A stretch of DNA of 64,000 nt from Limnohabitans sp. Hippo3 (lineage in GTDB: Bacteria; Pseudomonadota; Gammaproteobacteria; Burkholderiales; Burkholderiaceae_C), in the NCBI RefSeq assembly GCF_003063665.1, contig NZ_NESF01000007.1, positions 62,001 to 126,000 on the forward strand, read 5' to 3'. The stretch's first letter is position 1; the number at the start of each line of letters is the position of its first letter. The notes under the pieces were generated by a model that saw nothing but the letters and a program-made list of their open reading frames with translations, was not told the DNA's origin and did not search any database. The position numbers and the translations under genes were made by a program. This document shows positions 18,910 to 31,626 of this stretch, one piece after another.

Positions 18910-19545
18910 TTATTGCGCGGCCTGCAAGCCGTTTGTGAAGTGCGCCGACATGCGCTCGGCCGCTTGCTCGGGCTGGCGTTCGGTCAGGGCCTGGACGATG
19001 GCGCGGTGCTCGGCCAGGGATTGCTCAATGCGGCCCTCTTTGAACAGCGAGCTGTGCCGGTTGAGCTTCATCACCTTGCGCAGGTCGGCCACCATTTGGT
19101 CGCGCCAGCGGTTGTCGGCCAATTCCAGCAGCAGCATGTGAAAGGCTTCGTTGATCTCGAAGAAACGGTCCCGGTCGTGTTTGGCTTTTTCCAGGTCCTG
19201 GTGCAAGGCCTGAATCTGCGACATCTGTTCGGCACTGGCGTTATGTGCCACCACGCGGGCAGCGTCTGATTCGAGCAGGGCCAGCAGGTGGTACACATCG
19301 CGCAGGTCTTTTTCGCTGACTTCGGTCACGTAGGCGCCGCGGCGCACCTTCATCGTCACCAGGCCCTCGGCCGCCAACACCTTCAGGGCTTCACGCAGTG
19401 GGGTGCGGCTGATGCCCAGGGCCTCGGCAATGCGCAACTCGTCGATCCAGCTGCCCGGCTCCAGTTCGCGCGCAAAAATGCGCTGGCGCAGGAGTTCGGC
19501 CACTTCTTCGTACAGGGCGCGGGGGGCAAGGGACAGGGCAGACAT
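18910..19545 (-). CDS. GntR-family (FadR/FCD) transcriptional regulator
   Basis: A 211-residue regulator. The N-terminal winged HTH (about 8-75) reads YEEVAELLRQRIFARELEPG and ALGISRTPLREALKVLAAEGLV. The C-terminal FCD domain (about 85-205) contains EINEAFHMLLLELADN and the metal-ligand-type EHRAIVQAL. It is divergent from the methylmalonyl-CoA mutase gene, and the shared spacer holds two identical 12-bp direct repeats. It probably controls the propionyl/methylmalonyl-CoA cluster; that target is inferred from position. Confidence 0.88.
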   Translation of the reverse strand: MSALSLAPRALYEEVAELLRQRIFARELEPGSWIDELRIAEALGISRTPLREALKVLAAEGLVTMKVRRGAYVTEVSEKDLRDVYHLLALLESDAARVVAHNASAEQMSQIQALHQDLEKAKHDRDRFFEINEAFHMLLLELADNRWRDQMVADLRKVMKLNRHSSLFKEGRIEQSLAEHRAIVQALTERQPEQAAERMSAHFTNGLQAAQ

Positions 19546-19589
19546 GGTGTGAGCGATCGAGGCGGGGGCAGGGCGTTTCAGATGCTGAA

Positions 19590-19650
19590 TTGTAAGCCGG
19601 TTAAAATATTCTGCATCAATAATTATGAATCACGGTACTTGTAAGCCGGT
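19590..19650. promoter_or_regulatory. Paired 12-bp direct repeats, candidate GntR operator
   Basis: TTGTAAGCCGGT occurs at 19590-19601 and again at 19639-19650, 49 bp apart. Both lie between the divergent GntR gene and the mutase gene. The intervening DNA is AT-rich (TTAAAATATTCTG) and probably holds the promoters. Confidence 0.45.
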
Positions 19651-19709
19651 AGGCAGTCGCAAGCTGCCAAAATCCGGATCAGTCATTTTTGTCCCGAAAG
19701 CACAGCGCC

Positions 19710-21883
<2,174 letters not shown>

Positions 21884-21887
<4 letters not shown>

Positions 21888-22924
21888 GCCCTGAGCACTT
21901 GCTCGACGGCTTGCTCAATGGCAGTGCTGCCGTGCAGCGCCGCGCCATGGCCAAGGCCATCACGCTGCTCGAATCCACCCGCCCGGACCACCGGGCCTTG
22001 GCCGACGAGCTGCTCACGGCCATGCTGCCGCACACAGGCAACTCGTTCCGCTTGGGCATCAGCGGTGTGCCGGGTGTGGGCAAGTCCACCTTCATCGAAG
22101 CGCTGGGTTTGTATTTGATTGGCCAAGGGCACCGCGTGGCGGTGCTGGCGGTGGACCCGTCGAGCACCGTATCGGGCGGGTCGATTCTGGGCGACAAGAC
22201 CCGGATGGAGTTGCTCAGCGTGCACGAACGCGCCTACATCCGTCCCAGCCCGAGCAGCGGCACCCTGGGTGGTGTGGCCGAAAAAACCCGTGAATCGATG
22301 CTGGTCTGCGAGGCGGCGGGCTACGACGTGGTGATTGTCGAGACCGTGGGTGTGGGCCAGTCTGAGACGGCAGTGGCCAACATGACCGACATGTTTGTGC
22401 TGATGCAGCTGCCCAATGCGGGCGACGATTTGCAGGCCATCAAAAAAGGCGTGATGGAAATCGCCGACCTGGTGGTCATCAACAAGGCCGACATCGACGC
22501 GATGGCGGCCACCCGCGCCGAGTTGCAAATCACCAGCGCCCTGCAACTGCTGGGCATGCATGGCGGCTCGGGCCACGCGCACGCCGACACCTCGCAGTGG
22601 CACCCCAAGGTGGTGCAGCTGAGCGCTCTGCTGGGCCAGGGTGTGGACAGTTTTTGGGCGGCGGTCACAGAATTTCGGGCATTGCAAACTGGCAACGGCC
22701 GGCTTGGTGAGCGGCGTCAGCAGCAAGCCCTGTCCTGGATGTGGGAGCGGATCGAGGCGGGGCTTCGGCAGTCTTTCAAAGACCATCCTGAGGTCCGGCA
22801 TCAGCTGCCTTTGGTGTCTGCCCGAGTGGCACAGGGCACGTTGGCCGCTTCGACGGCAGCACGCCAATTGCTGGCGAGCCTGTCGACCCCGGCGAGCCCC
22901 AGCGTTTCGGGTTCTGCGCCATGA
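21884..22924 (+). CDS. meaB: Methylmalonyl-CoA mutase G-protein chaperone
   Basis: This GTPase guards the mutase against inactivation and gates cofactor delivery. The P-loop GVPGVGKST lies at residues 61-69. [20 protein letters not shown], the Walker-B-like [13 protein letters not shown] and the NKAD base-specificity motif all match MeaB/ArgK. The C-terminal dimerisation arm (about 270-346) is present. The GTG start overlaps the mutase stop (GTGA) and the next gene overlaps its own stop, so all three are coupled. Confidence 0.93.
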
Positions 22925-23709
22925 GTTTGAGCCCTGAATCCCTGCAACTGATCGCAGCGGATCCGCGCTGGCGGACGCAGCGCATTGCCCGGGTCGACAC
23001 GCCCGATGGCCCGCTGCTGATCAAAGGCCAGCGTCCTGCACGTGGGCCTTTGCGCTTCAAAATCATGAAGTGGCTGTCCCAGCTGACGCGCAACCCTTTG
23101 TTGCAGCCTGTGCCCGCCCATGGTGGGGCGCGTGCCCAAAACACCGAGGTACAGCGCTTGAGACAACTGGCGGCCGCAGGCTTGCCCGTGCCTGCGGTGT
23201 TGCACCAGGCACCGGATTACATCGCCTTGCAATTCTTGCCGGGTGAATCCTTGCAGCACGGCCTGACACAGACCCCGGATCTGGCGCTGCGCCTGTTTGA
23301 GCAAGGCTTGCAAGCGATTGGGCATGTCCACCAGCAAGGCCAGTATCTGAGTCAGGCCTTTGCCCGGAACATCATGGTGTCTTCCGGGCAACTCTGGTTC
23401 ATCGACTTCGAGGACGATCCATTGGAGGTCATGGACCTGCCGCAGGCCCAGACCCGCGACTGGCTGGCCTATTTGCTGTCCACCCTCTGGATGGCGAATG
23501 CGCCCCAAGAGGCGTTGTTGCAAAGTTGGCACCGCCAGTTTGAGCAACTCGATGCCAACACCCAAAACCGTTTGGTGCAATCGTGTGACCGCCTGGTCTG
23601 GTTGCGCCACCTGTCCAATCAAAGAAAACCCTGGGGTCGGGATATCGTCACTTTGCAAGCGCTGGGTGATTTTCTTGACCGCTGGCGAACCCATCTGAAC
23701 CGAGCATAA
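22921..23709 (+). CDS. Protein-kinase-fold protein, possibly catalytically impaired
   Basis: A 262-residue protein with features of the kinase / lipopolysaccharide-kinase fold. These are K35 after two hydrophobic strands (PLLIKGQR), a candidate alpha-C Glu (E76), [19 protein letters not shown] in the catalytic-loop position with N150, and the metal-binding IDFEDDP (D162). The catalytic Asp expected five residues before N150 is Gln (Q145), so activity is doubtful or unconventional. It overlaps meaB by 4 bp and sits 12 bp before pccB, inside the propionyl-CoA operon. Substrate and role are unknown; similar genes in relatives often carry vague kinase or phosphatase names. Confidence 0.65.
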   Translation: MSLSPESLQLIAADPRWRTQRIARVDTPDGPLLIKGQRPARGPLRFKIMKWLSQLTRNPLLQPVPAHGGARAQNTEVQRLRQLAAAGLPVPAVLHQAPDYIALQFLPGESLQHGLTQTPDLALRLFEQGLQAIGHVHQQGQYLSQAFARNIMVSSGQLWFIDFEDDPLEVMDLPQAQTRDWLAYLLSTLWMANAPQEALLQSWHRQFEQLDANTQNRLVQSCDRLVWLRHLSNQRKPWGRDIVTLQALGDFLDRWRTHLNRA

Positions 23710-23721
23710 GGAGCTGACAAC

Positions 23722-25254
<1,533 letters not shown>

Positions 25255-25264
25255 TCGCTACCCC

Positions 25265-25319
25265 GTCATGGCGGACGTGAGCCGCCATCCATGGATCCCG
25301 GGTCAAGCCCGGGATGACA
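25265..25319. repeat. REP-like two-hairpin repeat (GTCAT...ATGAC type)
   Basis: Outer GTCAT (25265-25269) pairs with ATGAC (25315-25319). Two inner hairpins (ATGGCGG/CCGCCAT and CCCGGG/CCCGGG) flank the palindromic ATCCATGGAT. Its architecture matches the copy at 60289-60352 and the half copy at 27895-27926. It lies between pccB and pccA and may stabilise or partly terminate the transcript. Confidence 0.7.
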
Positions 25320-25335
25320 GATAAAAGGATTCCAT

Positions 25336-27384
25336 ATGTTCAAGAAAATTTTGATTGCCAACCGCGGTGAAATCGCCTGCCGCGTCATCGCCACCGCCCA
25401 CAAAATGGGCATCCAGACCGTGGCCGTTTACTCCGAAGCCGACAAGGAGGCCCGCCATGTGCAGCTGGCCGACGAAGCCGTGTTGCTCGGCCCCGCACCT
25501 TCGCGCGAGTCGTATCTGGTGGCCGACAAAATCATCGCAGCCGCCAAAGCCACGGGCGCGCAAGCCATCCACCCCGGCTACGGCTTCCTGAGCGAGAACG
25601 CCGAGTTTGCCAAGCGCTGCGAAGACGAGGGCATCGCCTTCATCGGTCCGCGCCACTTCTCGATTGCCGCCATGGGCGACAAGATCGAGTCCAAAAAGCT
25701 TGCGGGCGCTGCTGGCGTGAACTGCATTCCCGGTGTGAACGATGCGATTGAAAGCGCTGAGAAGGCGGTTGAAATTGCCAAGGGCATTGGCTACCCCGTC
25801 ATGATCAAGGCGTCGGCAGGCGGCGGCGGCAAAGGCCTGCGCGTGGCCTTCAACGACAAAGAGGCTTTGGAGGGCTTCACCTCTTGCCGCAACGAAGCAC
25901 GCAACAGCTTTGGCGATGACCGCGTGTTCATCGAAAAATTTGTCGAGGAACCGCGCCACATCGAAATCCAGGTGCTGGGCGACAGCCACGGCAATGTGAT
26001 TTACCTGAACGAGCGCGAGTGCTCCATCCAGCGCCGCCACCAGAAGGTGATCGAAGAGGCACCTTCGCCCTTCATTTCTGAAATCACCCGCAAAGCCATG
26101 GGCGAGCAGGCGGTGCAACTGGCCAAGGCGGTGAAATACCAAAGCGCTGGCACGGTGGAGTTTGTGGTCGGCAAAGACCAGAGCTTTTACTTCCTGGAGA
26201 TGAACACCCGCCTGCAGGTGGAGCACCCGGTGACCGAAGCGATCACGGGTCTGGACCTGGTCGAGATGATGATCCGTGTGGCCGCTGGCGAGAAGCTGCC
26301 GATCGAGCAGAAAGACGTCAAGCGCAACGGCTGGGCCATCGAGTGTCGCATCAACGCAGAAGACCCGTTCCGCAACTTCCTGCCTTCCACGGGCCGTCTG
26401 GTGCGTTTCCAGACACCCAAACAAACCATGTTCCAGGCCAACACCGCCGACCTGCTGGGCGTGCGCGTGGACACGGGTGTGCAGGACGGCGGCGAGATCC
26501 CGATGTTTTACGACTCGATGATCGCCAAACTGATCGTGCACGGCAAAGACCGCAACGACGCGATCGCCAAAATGCGCGAAGCCTTGAATGGTTTTGTCAT
26601 TCGTGGCATCAGCTCCAACATCCCGTTCCAGGCTGCTTTGCTGGCGCACCCGCGTTTTGTCTCGGGTGAATTCAACACTGGCTTCATCGCCGAGCAGTAC
26701 GGCAAGGGCTTCCGCGCCGAAGACGTGCCGCACGACGACCACGACTTCCTGGCTGCACTGGCCGCCTTTGTGCGCCGCAAGTCGCGCGAACGTGCTGCCA
26801 ACCTCAGCGGTCAGTTGCCCGGCTACGACGTCAAGATTGGCCAGGACTATGCGGTGGTCGAGTTGGGGCAGGGCGGGCAGAACCGCTATGTGGCTGTGCA
26901 TGTGGACGAATTCCCGGGCAAACCCGGCGTGGCGCAGATCACGGTGGACGGCAAAACCTATGCCATGGAGAGCAACTCGCGCCTGAACGACATCCGCATT
27001 GAAGGCACCTGCAACGGCAAACCCTTCACTGCGCAAGTCGAGCGCGGCACCTTGAAGAACCCCTTGGCCCTGCAGGTGCAGCACAACGGCACGCGCATCG
27101 AGGCCTTGGTCATGTCGCCCCGCATGGCCGAGCTGCACAAGCTCATGCCTTACAAGGCCCCGCCGGATCTGAGCCGCTATGTGCTCTCGCCGATGCCCGG
27201 TTTGCTGGTGGACGTGGCGGTGCAGCCTGGCCAGAAGGTGCAGGCGGGCGAGCGTGTGGCCGTGATCGAAGCCATGAAAATGGAAAACGTGCTGTTTGCC
27301 GCGCAAGACGGCGTGGTCAAGAAAGTGGTCGCCGCCAAAGGCGAATCGCTCACCGTGGACCAGATGATCGTGGAGTTTGAATAA
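25336..27384 (+). CDS. pccA: Propionyl/acyl-CoA carboxylase, biotin-carrying (alpha) subunit
   Basis: This biotin carboxylase plus biotin carrier protein drives ATP-dependent carboxylation of biotin. The biotin-carboxylase domain spans about 1-450, with ILIANRGEIACRV, IHPGYGFLSENAEFA, KASAGGGGKGLR and EMNTRLQVEHPVTE. A central PCC-type linker domain (about 470-600) follows. The C-terminal biotinyl domain has EAMKMEN with the biotinylated lysine at K648, 35 residues from the end. The 682 residues match PccA. The epimerase-like gene starts on the base after the stop. Confidence 0.94.
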   Translation: MFKKILIANRGEIACRVIATAHKMGIQTVAVYSEADKEARHVQLADEAVLLGPAPSRESYLVADKIIAAAKATGAQAIHPGYGFLSENAEFAKRCEDEGIAFIGPRHFSIAAMGDKIESKKLAGAAGVNCIPGVNDAIESAEKAVEIAKGIGYPVMIKASAGGGGKGLRVAFNDKEALEGFTSCRNEARNSFGDDRVFIEKFVEEPRHIEIQVLGDSHGNVIYLNERECSIQRRHQKVIEEAPSPFISEITRKAMGEQAVQLAKAVKYQSAGTVEFVVGKDQSFYFLEMNTRLQVEHPVTEAITGLDLVEMMIRVAAGEKLPIEQKDVKRNGWAIECRINAEDPFRNFLPSTGRLVRFQTPKQTMFQANTADLLGVRVDTGVQDGGEIPMFYDSMIAKLIVHGKDRNDAIAKMREALNGFVIRGISSNIPFQAALLAHPRFVSGEFNTGFIAEQYGKGFRAEDVPHDDHDFLAALAAFVRRKSRERAANLSGQLPGYDVKIGQDYAVVELGQGGQNRYVAVHVDEFPGKPGVAQITVDGKTYAMESNSRLNDIRIEGTCNGKPFTAQVERGTLKNPLALQVQHNGTRIEALVMSPRMAELHKLMPYKAPPDLSRYVLSPMPGLLVDVAVQPGQKVQAGERVAVIEAMKMENVLFAAQDGVVKKVVAAKGESLTVDQMIVEFE

Positions 27385-27867
27385 ATGACACGCCCCTTCA
27401 AAGTGCTGGGCGTCCAGCAAATCGCCATCGGCGGGCCTGACAAGGCCCGCTTGCAAAAACTCTGGGTCGACATGTTCGGCCTGGAAGTGACCGGCACCTT
27501 CCAAAGCGAACGCGAGAACGTGGACGAAGACATCTGCGCCATCGGCTCTGGCTCGTTCAAGGTCGAGGTCGATTTGATGCAGCCGCTGGACCCCGAGAAA
27601 AAGCCTGCCGTACACACCACGCCGCTCAACCACATCGGCTTGTGGATCGACAATCTGCCAGTGGCGGTCGAGTGGCTCGCGTCACAAGGCGTGCGCTTTG
27701 CACCCGGCGGCATCCGCAAGGGCGCGGCCGGTTTTGACATCACCTTCTTGCACCCCAAGGCGAACGACGAGTTCCCGATTGGCGGCGAGGGCGTGTTGAT
27801 CGAGCTGGTGCAGGCCCCCCCCGAAGTGGTCAAGGCCTTTGCGGCTTTGGCGACCCATGCACACTGA
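27385..27867 (+). CDS. Vicinal-oxygen-chelate protein, likely methylmalonyl-CoA epimerase
   Basis: A 160-residue VOC-fold protein with two beta-alpha-beta-beta-beta halves. The first begins with [20 protein letters not shown], the second with [20 protein letters not shown]83 in LNHIGL and a late Glu in [10 protein letters not shown] are plausible metal ligands. Position directly after pccA in a pccB-pccA-mutase cluster suggests it converts (S)- to (R)-methylmalonyl-CoA. The first half lacks the usual HIGIAV histidine (Gln-Ile-Ala instead), so another lyase-type reaction remains possible. Confidence 0.7.
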   Translation: MTRPFKVLGVQQIAIGGPDKARLQKLWVDMFGLEVTGTFQSERENVDEDICAIGSGSFKVEVDLMQPLDPEKKPAVHTTPLNHIGLWIDNLPVAVEWLASQGVRFAPGGIRKGAAGFDITFLHPKANDEFPIGGEGVLIELVQAPPEVVKAFAALATHAH

Positions 27868-27894
27868 ACGAAATTGGGTCTTAAGGTCCGGATC

Positions 27895-27926
27895 TGTCAT
27901 GCCCGCGCATGCGGGTATCCATGACA
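27895..27926. repeat. REP-like single-hairpin repeat
   Basis: TGTCAT (27895-27900) and ATGACA (27921-27926) flank the hairpin GCCCGC-GCAT-GCGGGT. It is a half version of the repeats at 25265 and 60289, and lies between the converging epimerase-like gene and rnfB. Confidence 0.6.
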
Positions 27927-27979
27927 AACGAAGGCATGGACCAGCGATCAAGATGGCTAAGACCGGGCGCAGCAGCCCG

Positions 27980-28669
27980 TCAAGCACCGGTCTGCCGAGC
28001 TTTGGCCTTGGCCAACGCCGCCTCGATGATGGCGCGTTTGCGGTCCACTTCGGTTGCGATGTCGCTGCTCTTGGTGTGCGCAGCCAAATCGGCCAGTTTG
28101 TGCTCGGCTTTGGCTTGCAATTGCCTTTGGTGCTCGGCTTCTTCGCGCAACAGGCGTTGCTGGCGTGAGGTGTAGCGCTCGCGTGCGGTGTGGGCTTGTT
28201 CCGCAGACCAGGCAGCCCAGCCGGTTTGCGTGCCGGTCACGTTCTCCAGCGCAATGCAGTCCACCGGGCACACCGGAATGCACAGCTCGCAGCCCGTGCA
28301 CCAGGGCTCGATCACGGTGTGCATCAGTTTGTTGGCGCCCAAAATCGCGTCGGTCGGGCAGGCCTTGATGCACAGCGTGCAGCCGATGCACCAGGCTTCA
28401 TCGATGATGGCCACATGGCGGGGGCCTTCGATGCCATGCTCAGGGTTGAGGGGTTCCACTGGCTGACCCGTCAGCGCAGCCAAGCGCTCGATACCTGCTT
28501 GTCCACCCGGCGGGCATTGGTTGATGGGCGCTTGACCATTGGCCATGGCCCGGGCGTAGCTGGCGCAGTCGGGATAGCCGCACCGCGTGCACTGCGTTTG
28601 GGGCAGGGCGTCGTTCAGCAATAGAAAAAGCGCCTGGGTCTCAGGCGCTGATCTTGGCAAAGCGGGCAT
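27980..28669 (-). CDS. rnfB: RnfB-type electron-transport iron-sulfur protein
   Basis: A 229-residue iron-sulfur protein. A 4Fe-4S domain near the N-terminus has Cys27, 30, 35 and 52 ([11 protein letters not shown]...QCPPGG). Two ferredoxin-type CxxCxxCxxxCP motifs follow at C94-C104 and C124-C134. The C-terminal 80 residues are charged and helical. It resembles RnfB/RsxB but lacks the N-terminal membrane helix, and no other rnf gene is in the window, so it may be a stand-alone electron carrier. Start ATG 28669 is 5 bp after the phaZ stop, so it is probably cotranscribed with phaZ. Confidence 0.82.
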   Translation of the reverse strand: MPALPRSAPETQALFLLLNDALPQTQCTRCGYPDCASYARAMANGQAPINQCPPGGQAGIERLAALTGQPVEPLNPEHGIEGPRHVAIIDEAWCIGCTLCIKACPTDAILGANKLMHTVIEPWCTGCELCIPVCPVDCIALENVTGTQTGWAAWSAEQAHTARERYTSRQQRLLREEAEHQRQLQAKAEHKLADLAAHTKSSDIATEVDRKRAIIEAALAKAKARQTGA

Positions 28670-28674
28670 GGGCC

Positions 28675-30141
28675 TCAGGCTTTTTTCTTGGGCTGGACCC
28701 AGGTGGTTTGGATGGAGCCTCTGGGCGGGGTGGCTGCAGCGGCCTTGCTCGTGGCTTTGGCCACAGACTTGAGGGCGGTCTTGGCCACCGTTTGTACGGG
28801 TTTGGTCTGGACTGCCTTCTTGGCCACGGCACTGACTGCCTTGGGCTGGGCCGTTACCGAGCCTTTGGCGGCCGTTTTGGTCGAGTGGTTCAGGATGAAC
28901 TTGACCAGTTGCGGGTAGACGATGTCGCGCCAGCGCCGACCGCTGAAGATGCCGTAATGGCCTGCGCCGGGCACTTCCAGGTGCAGGCGTTCGTTGGCGG
29001 GCACACCGCTGCAAAGGTCTTGCGCTGCGCGGGTCTGGCCCGAGCCGGAGATGTCGTCGAGCTCACCTTCCACGGTCAGCAAGGCGGTGGTCTTGATGTC
29101 TTGTGGGCGCACGCGCTCGATCTTGCCATCCACGCCCTTCACGTCCCATGTGCCGTTGACCAGTTTGAATTCCTGGAACACGGTCTGGATGGTCTCCAGG
29201 TAGTAATCGGCGTCCATGTCGAGCACGGCGTTGTACTCGTCATAGAACTTGCGGTGGGCTTCGGCGCTGGCGTCGTCCCCCTTGATCAGGTCCTTGAAGT
29301 AGTCGTAATGGCTGTTGGCATGGCGATCGGGATTCATGGCCACAAAGCCGGTGTATTGCAAGAAGCCGGGGTACACGCGGCGACCCGCGCCCGGGAAGGA
29401 GGGGGGCACGCGGTAGATCACGTTGTTTTCGAACCACTCGAAGCTCTTGTTGGTGGCCAGGTTGTTCACCGAAGTGGGCGACTTGCGCGCATCGATGGGG
29501 CCGCCCATCATGGTCATGGTCAAGGGCGTCTTTTCGCCGCGGCTGGCCATCAAGGACACGGCGGCAAGCACCGGCACGGTGGGCTGGCAAACGCTCACCA
29601 CATGGCAGTGGCCGTAGATGGCCTGCAGGTGGCGGATGAATTCCTGCACATAGTTGATGTAATCGTCCAGGTGGAACTCACCGTCGGACAAAGGCACCAA
29701 GCGGGCGTTTTTCCAGTCGGTGATGTAGACCTTGTGGTCTTGCAACATGGTTTTGACGGTGTCGCGCAGCAAAGTGGCGTAGTGGCCCGACAAGGGGGCC
29801 ACGATCAAGACCGCAGGTTGGGCCTTGAGCATCGTCAAAGTGGCGGGGTCGTCCGAGAAACGCTTGAAACGGCGCAACTCGCAAAAAGGCTTGTCAATTT
29901 CGACCCGCTCGTGGATGGCCACATCGGTCTTGTTGACCTTGACCGTGCGGATGCCGAACTCGGGTTTTTCGTAGTCCTTGCCCAGGCGGTGCATCAGGGC
30001 GTAACCGGCCGAGACGCGCTGAGCCAGGGGAGTTTGCGCCATGGGGTTCAAGGGGTTGCTGTAGAGCTTGGCTGCAGCTTGGGCCAGATCGGCGAAAGGC
30101 TCCATGATGGAGCGTTGGGTTTCAAAAATCTGATAAAGCAT
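28675..30141 (-). CDS. phaZ: Intracellular polyhydroxyalkanoate depolymerase
   Basis: This enzyme hydrolyses stored PHB in native granules. The 488-residue protein begins [16 protein letters not shown] and carries the candidate nucleophile C185 in [15 protein letters not shown], equivalent to the active-site Cys of the Cupriavidus PhaZa1 type. The C-terminal PHB_depo_C region includes [20 protein letters not shown] and [14 protein letters not shown]. Residues 421-488 form an odd Ala/Lys/Thr-rich tail ([14 protein letters not shown], then ATSKAAAA) resembling PhaM- or histone-like tails. The ATG at 30141 is chosen over an upstream in-frame start. It is far from phaCAB but presumably acts on their product. 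Confidence 0.88.
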   Translation of the reverse strand: MLYQIFETQRSIMEPFADLAQAAAKLYSNPLNPMAQTPLAQRVSAGYALMHRLGKDYEKPEFGIRTVKVNKTDVAIHERVEIDKPFCELRRFKRFSDDPATLTMLKAQPAVLIVAPLSGHYATLLRDTVKTMLQDHKVYITDWKNARLVPLSDGEFHLDDYINYVQEFIRHLQAIYGHCHVVSVCQPTVPVLAAVSLMASRGEKTPLTMTMMGGPIDARKSPTSVNNLATNKSFEWFENNVIYRVPPSFPGAGRRVYPGFLQYTGFVAMNPDRHANSHYDYFKDLIKGDDASAEAHRKFYDEYNAVLDMDADYYLETIQTVFQEFKLVNGTWDVKGVDGKIERVRPQDIKTTALLTVEGELDDISGSGQTRAAQDLCSGVPANERLHLEVPGAGHYGIFSGRRWRDIVYPQLVKFILNHSTKTAAKGSVTAQPKAVSAVAKKAVQTKPVQTVAKTALKSVAKATSKAAAATPPRGSIQTTWVQPKKKA

Positions 30142-30247
30142 GTGACGGTTTCCCTGGCGACGAATGGTGCGCTGCAGCAATGCTACAGGAGTCGAACCCG
30201 AATTTTTGGAGTGATGACCCTAATCGGCAGTCACATTCCGGACCGCC

Positions 30248-30277
30248 CAAAAATAAACCGCCCCGTCGGGGGCGGTT
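30248..30277 (-). terminator. Terminator after tyrB
   Basis: A perfect 9-bp stem AACCGCCCC / GGGGCGGTT with a 4-nt loop; the T run lies on the minus strand, directly after the leftward aminotransferase gene. Confidence 0.85.
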
Positions 30278-30310
30278 GCAAGCAAGCTGTCAGCCTTGAT
30301 GGGGGTCAAG

Positions 30311-31507
30311 TCAGACGACTTTGGCAATTGCCGCACATACGTAGTCGATGTTTTTGCTGTTGAGCGCGGCCACGCACATGCGGCCGGTGTCGGTGCCGTA
30401 CACGCCGAATTCGTTGCGCAGGCGCACCATTTGGTCTTTGGTCAGGCCCGAGTAGCTGAACATGCCAATCTGTTGGGTGATGAAGGACATGTCCTGTTTC
30501 ACGCCAGCGGCTTTCAGGCCGTCGACCAGCTTCTGGCGCATGGCCTTGATGCGCACACGCATTTCGGCCAACTCGGCCTCCCACTGGGCACGCAGCTCGG
30601 GGTTGCCCAGCACGGCCGCAACCACGGCACCACCGTGGATGGGCGGGTTGGAGTAGTTGGTGCGGATGGCGATCTTGAGTTGGCTCAGCACGCGGCTGGC
30701 TTCTTCCTTGTCAGACGCCACCACCGAAAGAGCACCCACGCGCTCACCGTACAGGCTGAAGCTCTTGGAAAAAGACGTGGACACGAAGATGTTCAGGCCC
30801 GCCGCCACAAACTTGCCGATCACCGCGCCGTCTTCGGCAATGCCGTGGCCAAAGCCCTGGTAAGCCATGTCGAGGAACGCGGTCAGGCCCTTGGCTTTAA
30901 CGACGGCAATGACCTGGTCCCACTGGGCGTCGGTGATGTCATAACCCGTGGGGTTGTGGCAGCAGGCGTGCAGCACGACGATGGTGCCGGCCTCGGCAGC
31001 GTTCAGGCTGGCCAGCATGCCCTCGAAGTTGACGCCGCGCTTGGCCGCGTCGTAGTAGGCGTAGCTGCCGACTTCAAAACCGGCGTTCACGAAGATGGCG
31101 CGGTGGTTTTCCCAGCTGGGGTCGGAAATCAGCACTTTGGCATTGGGGCTGACCTTTTTCAGGAAGTCGGCGCCAATCTTCAGGCCGCCCGTGCCGCCAA
31201 TGGCTTGCACGGTGGATACGCGGCCGGATTGGACCACGTCCGAATCGGCGCCAAACACCAGCGCCTTGACCGCGTTGTCATAAGCCACGATGCCGTCGAT
31301 CGGCAGGTAGCCGCGTGGCGCGGGCTTGTCCATCATGGCTTTTTCGGCGGCCTGCACGCATTGGAGCAGAGGCAGTTTGCCAGCGTCGTCGAAGTACACG
31401 CCCACACCCAGGTTCACCTTGTTGGGGTTGGTGTCGGCGTTGTATTGCTCGTTCAGACCCAGGATCGGGTCGCGGGGGGCCATTTCGACGGCGGAAAACA
31501 GAGACAT
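30311..31507 (-). CDS. tyrB: Aromatic/aspartate aminotransferase (class I)
   Basis: A PLP enzyme that transaminates aromatic amino acids and aspartate with 2-oxoglutarate. The 398 residues match the AspC/TyrB family. Signatures are DPILGLNEQYNADTNPNKVN near the N-terminus, HACCHNPTGYDIT, and the PLP-lysine segment STSFSKSFSLYGERVG. Sequence alone cannot separate tyrosine from aspartate preference. It is divergent from uvrB across a 119-bp spacer. Confidence 0.9.
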   Translation of the reverse strand: MSLFSAVEMAPRDPILGLNEQYNADTNPNKVNLGVGVYFDDAGKLPLLQCVQAAEKAMMDKPAPRGYLPIDGIVAYDNAVKALVFGADSDVVQSGRVSTVQAIGGTGGLKIGADFLKKVSPNAKVLISDPSWENHRAIFVNAGFEVGSYAYYDAAKRGVNFEGMLASLNAAEAGTIVVLHACCHNPTGYDITDAQWDQVIAVVKAKGLTAFLDMAYQGFGHGIAEDGAVIGKFVAAGLNIFVSTSFSKSFSLYGERVGALSVVASDKEEASRVLSQLKIAIRTNYSNPPIHGGAVVAAVLGNPELRAQWEAELAEMRVRIKAMRQKLVDGLKAAGVKQDMSFITQQIGMFSYSGLTKDQMVRLRNEFGVYGTDTGRMCVAALNSKNIDYVCAAIAKVV

Positions 31508-31626
31508 GGAAAGTCCTTGGATTGTGTTCAGTGGTGGCAGGAAACCCGTTCCTCGGTTAGGCTTTCGGGTTATTCCTGATTTTAACGGCCCCCGCCGCCT
31601 GGTTTAGCCAGGCCGCGCTTACAAAG

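Noticed and set aside
25303..27633. A 776-codon minus-strand open frame
   Set aside because: It is the reverse complement of pccA and the epimerase-like gene, with shadow composition.
31508..31626. LexA box upstream of uvrB
   Set aside because: I looked for CTGT-N8-ACAG and found no acceptable match in the spacer.
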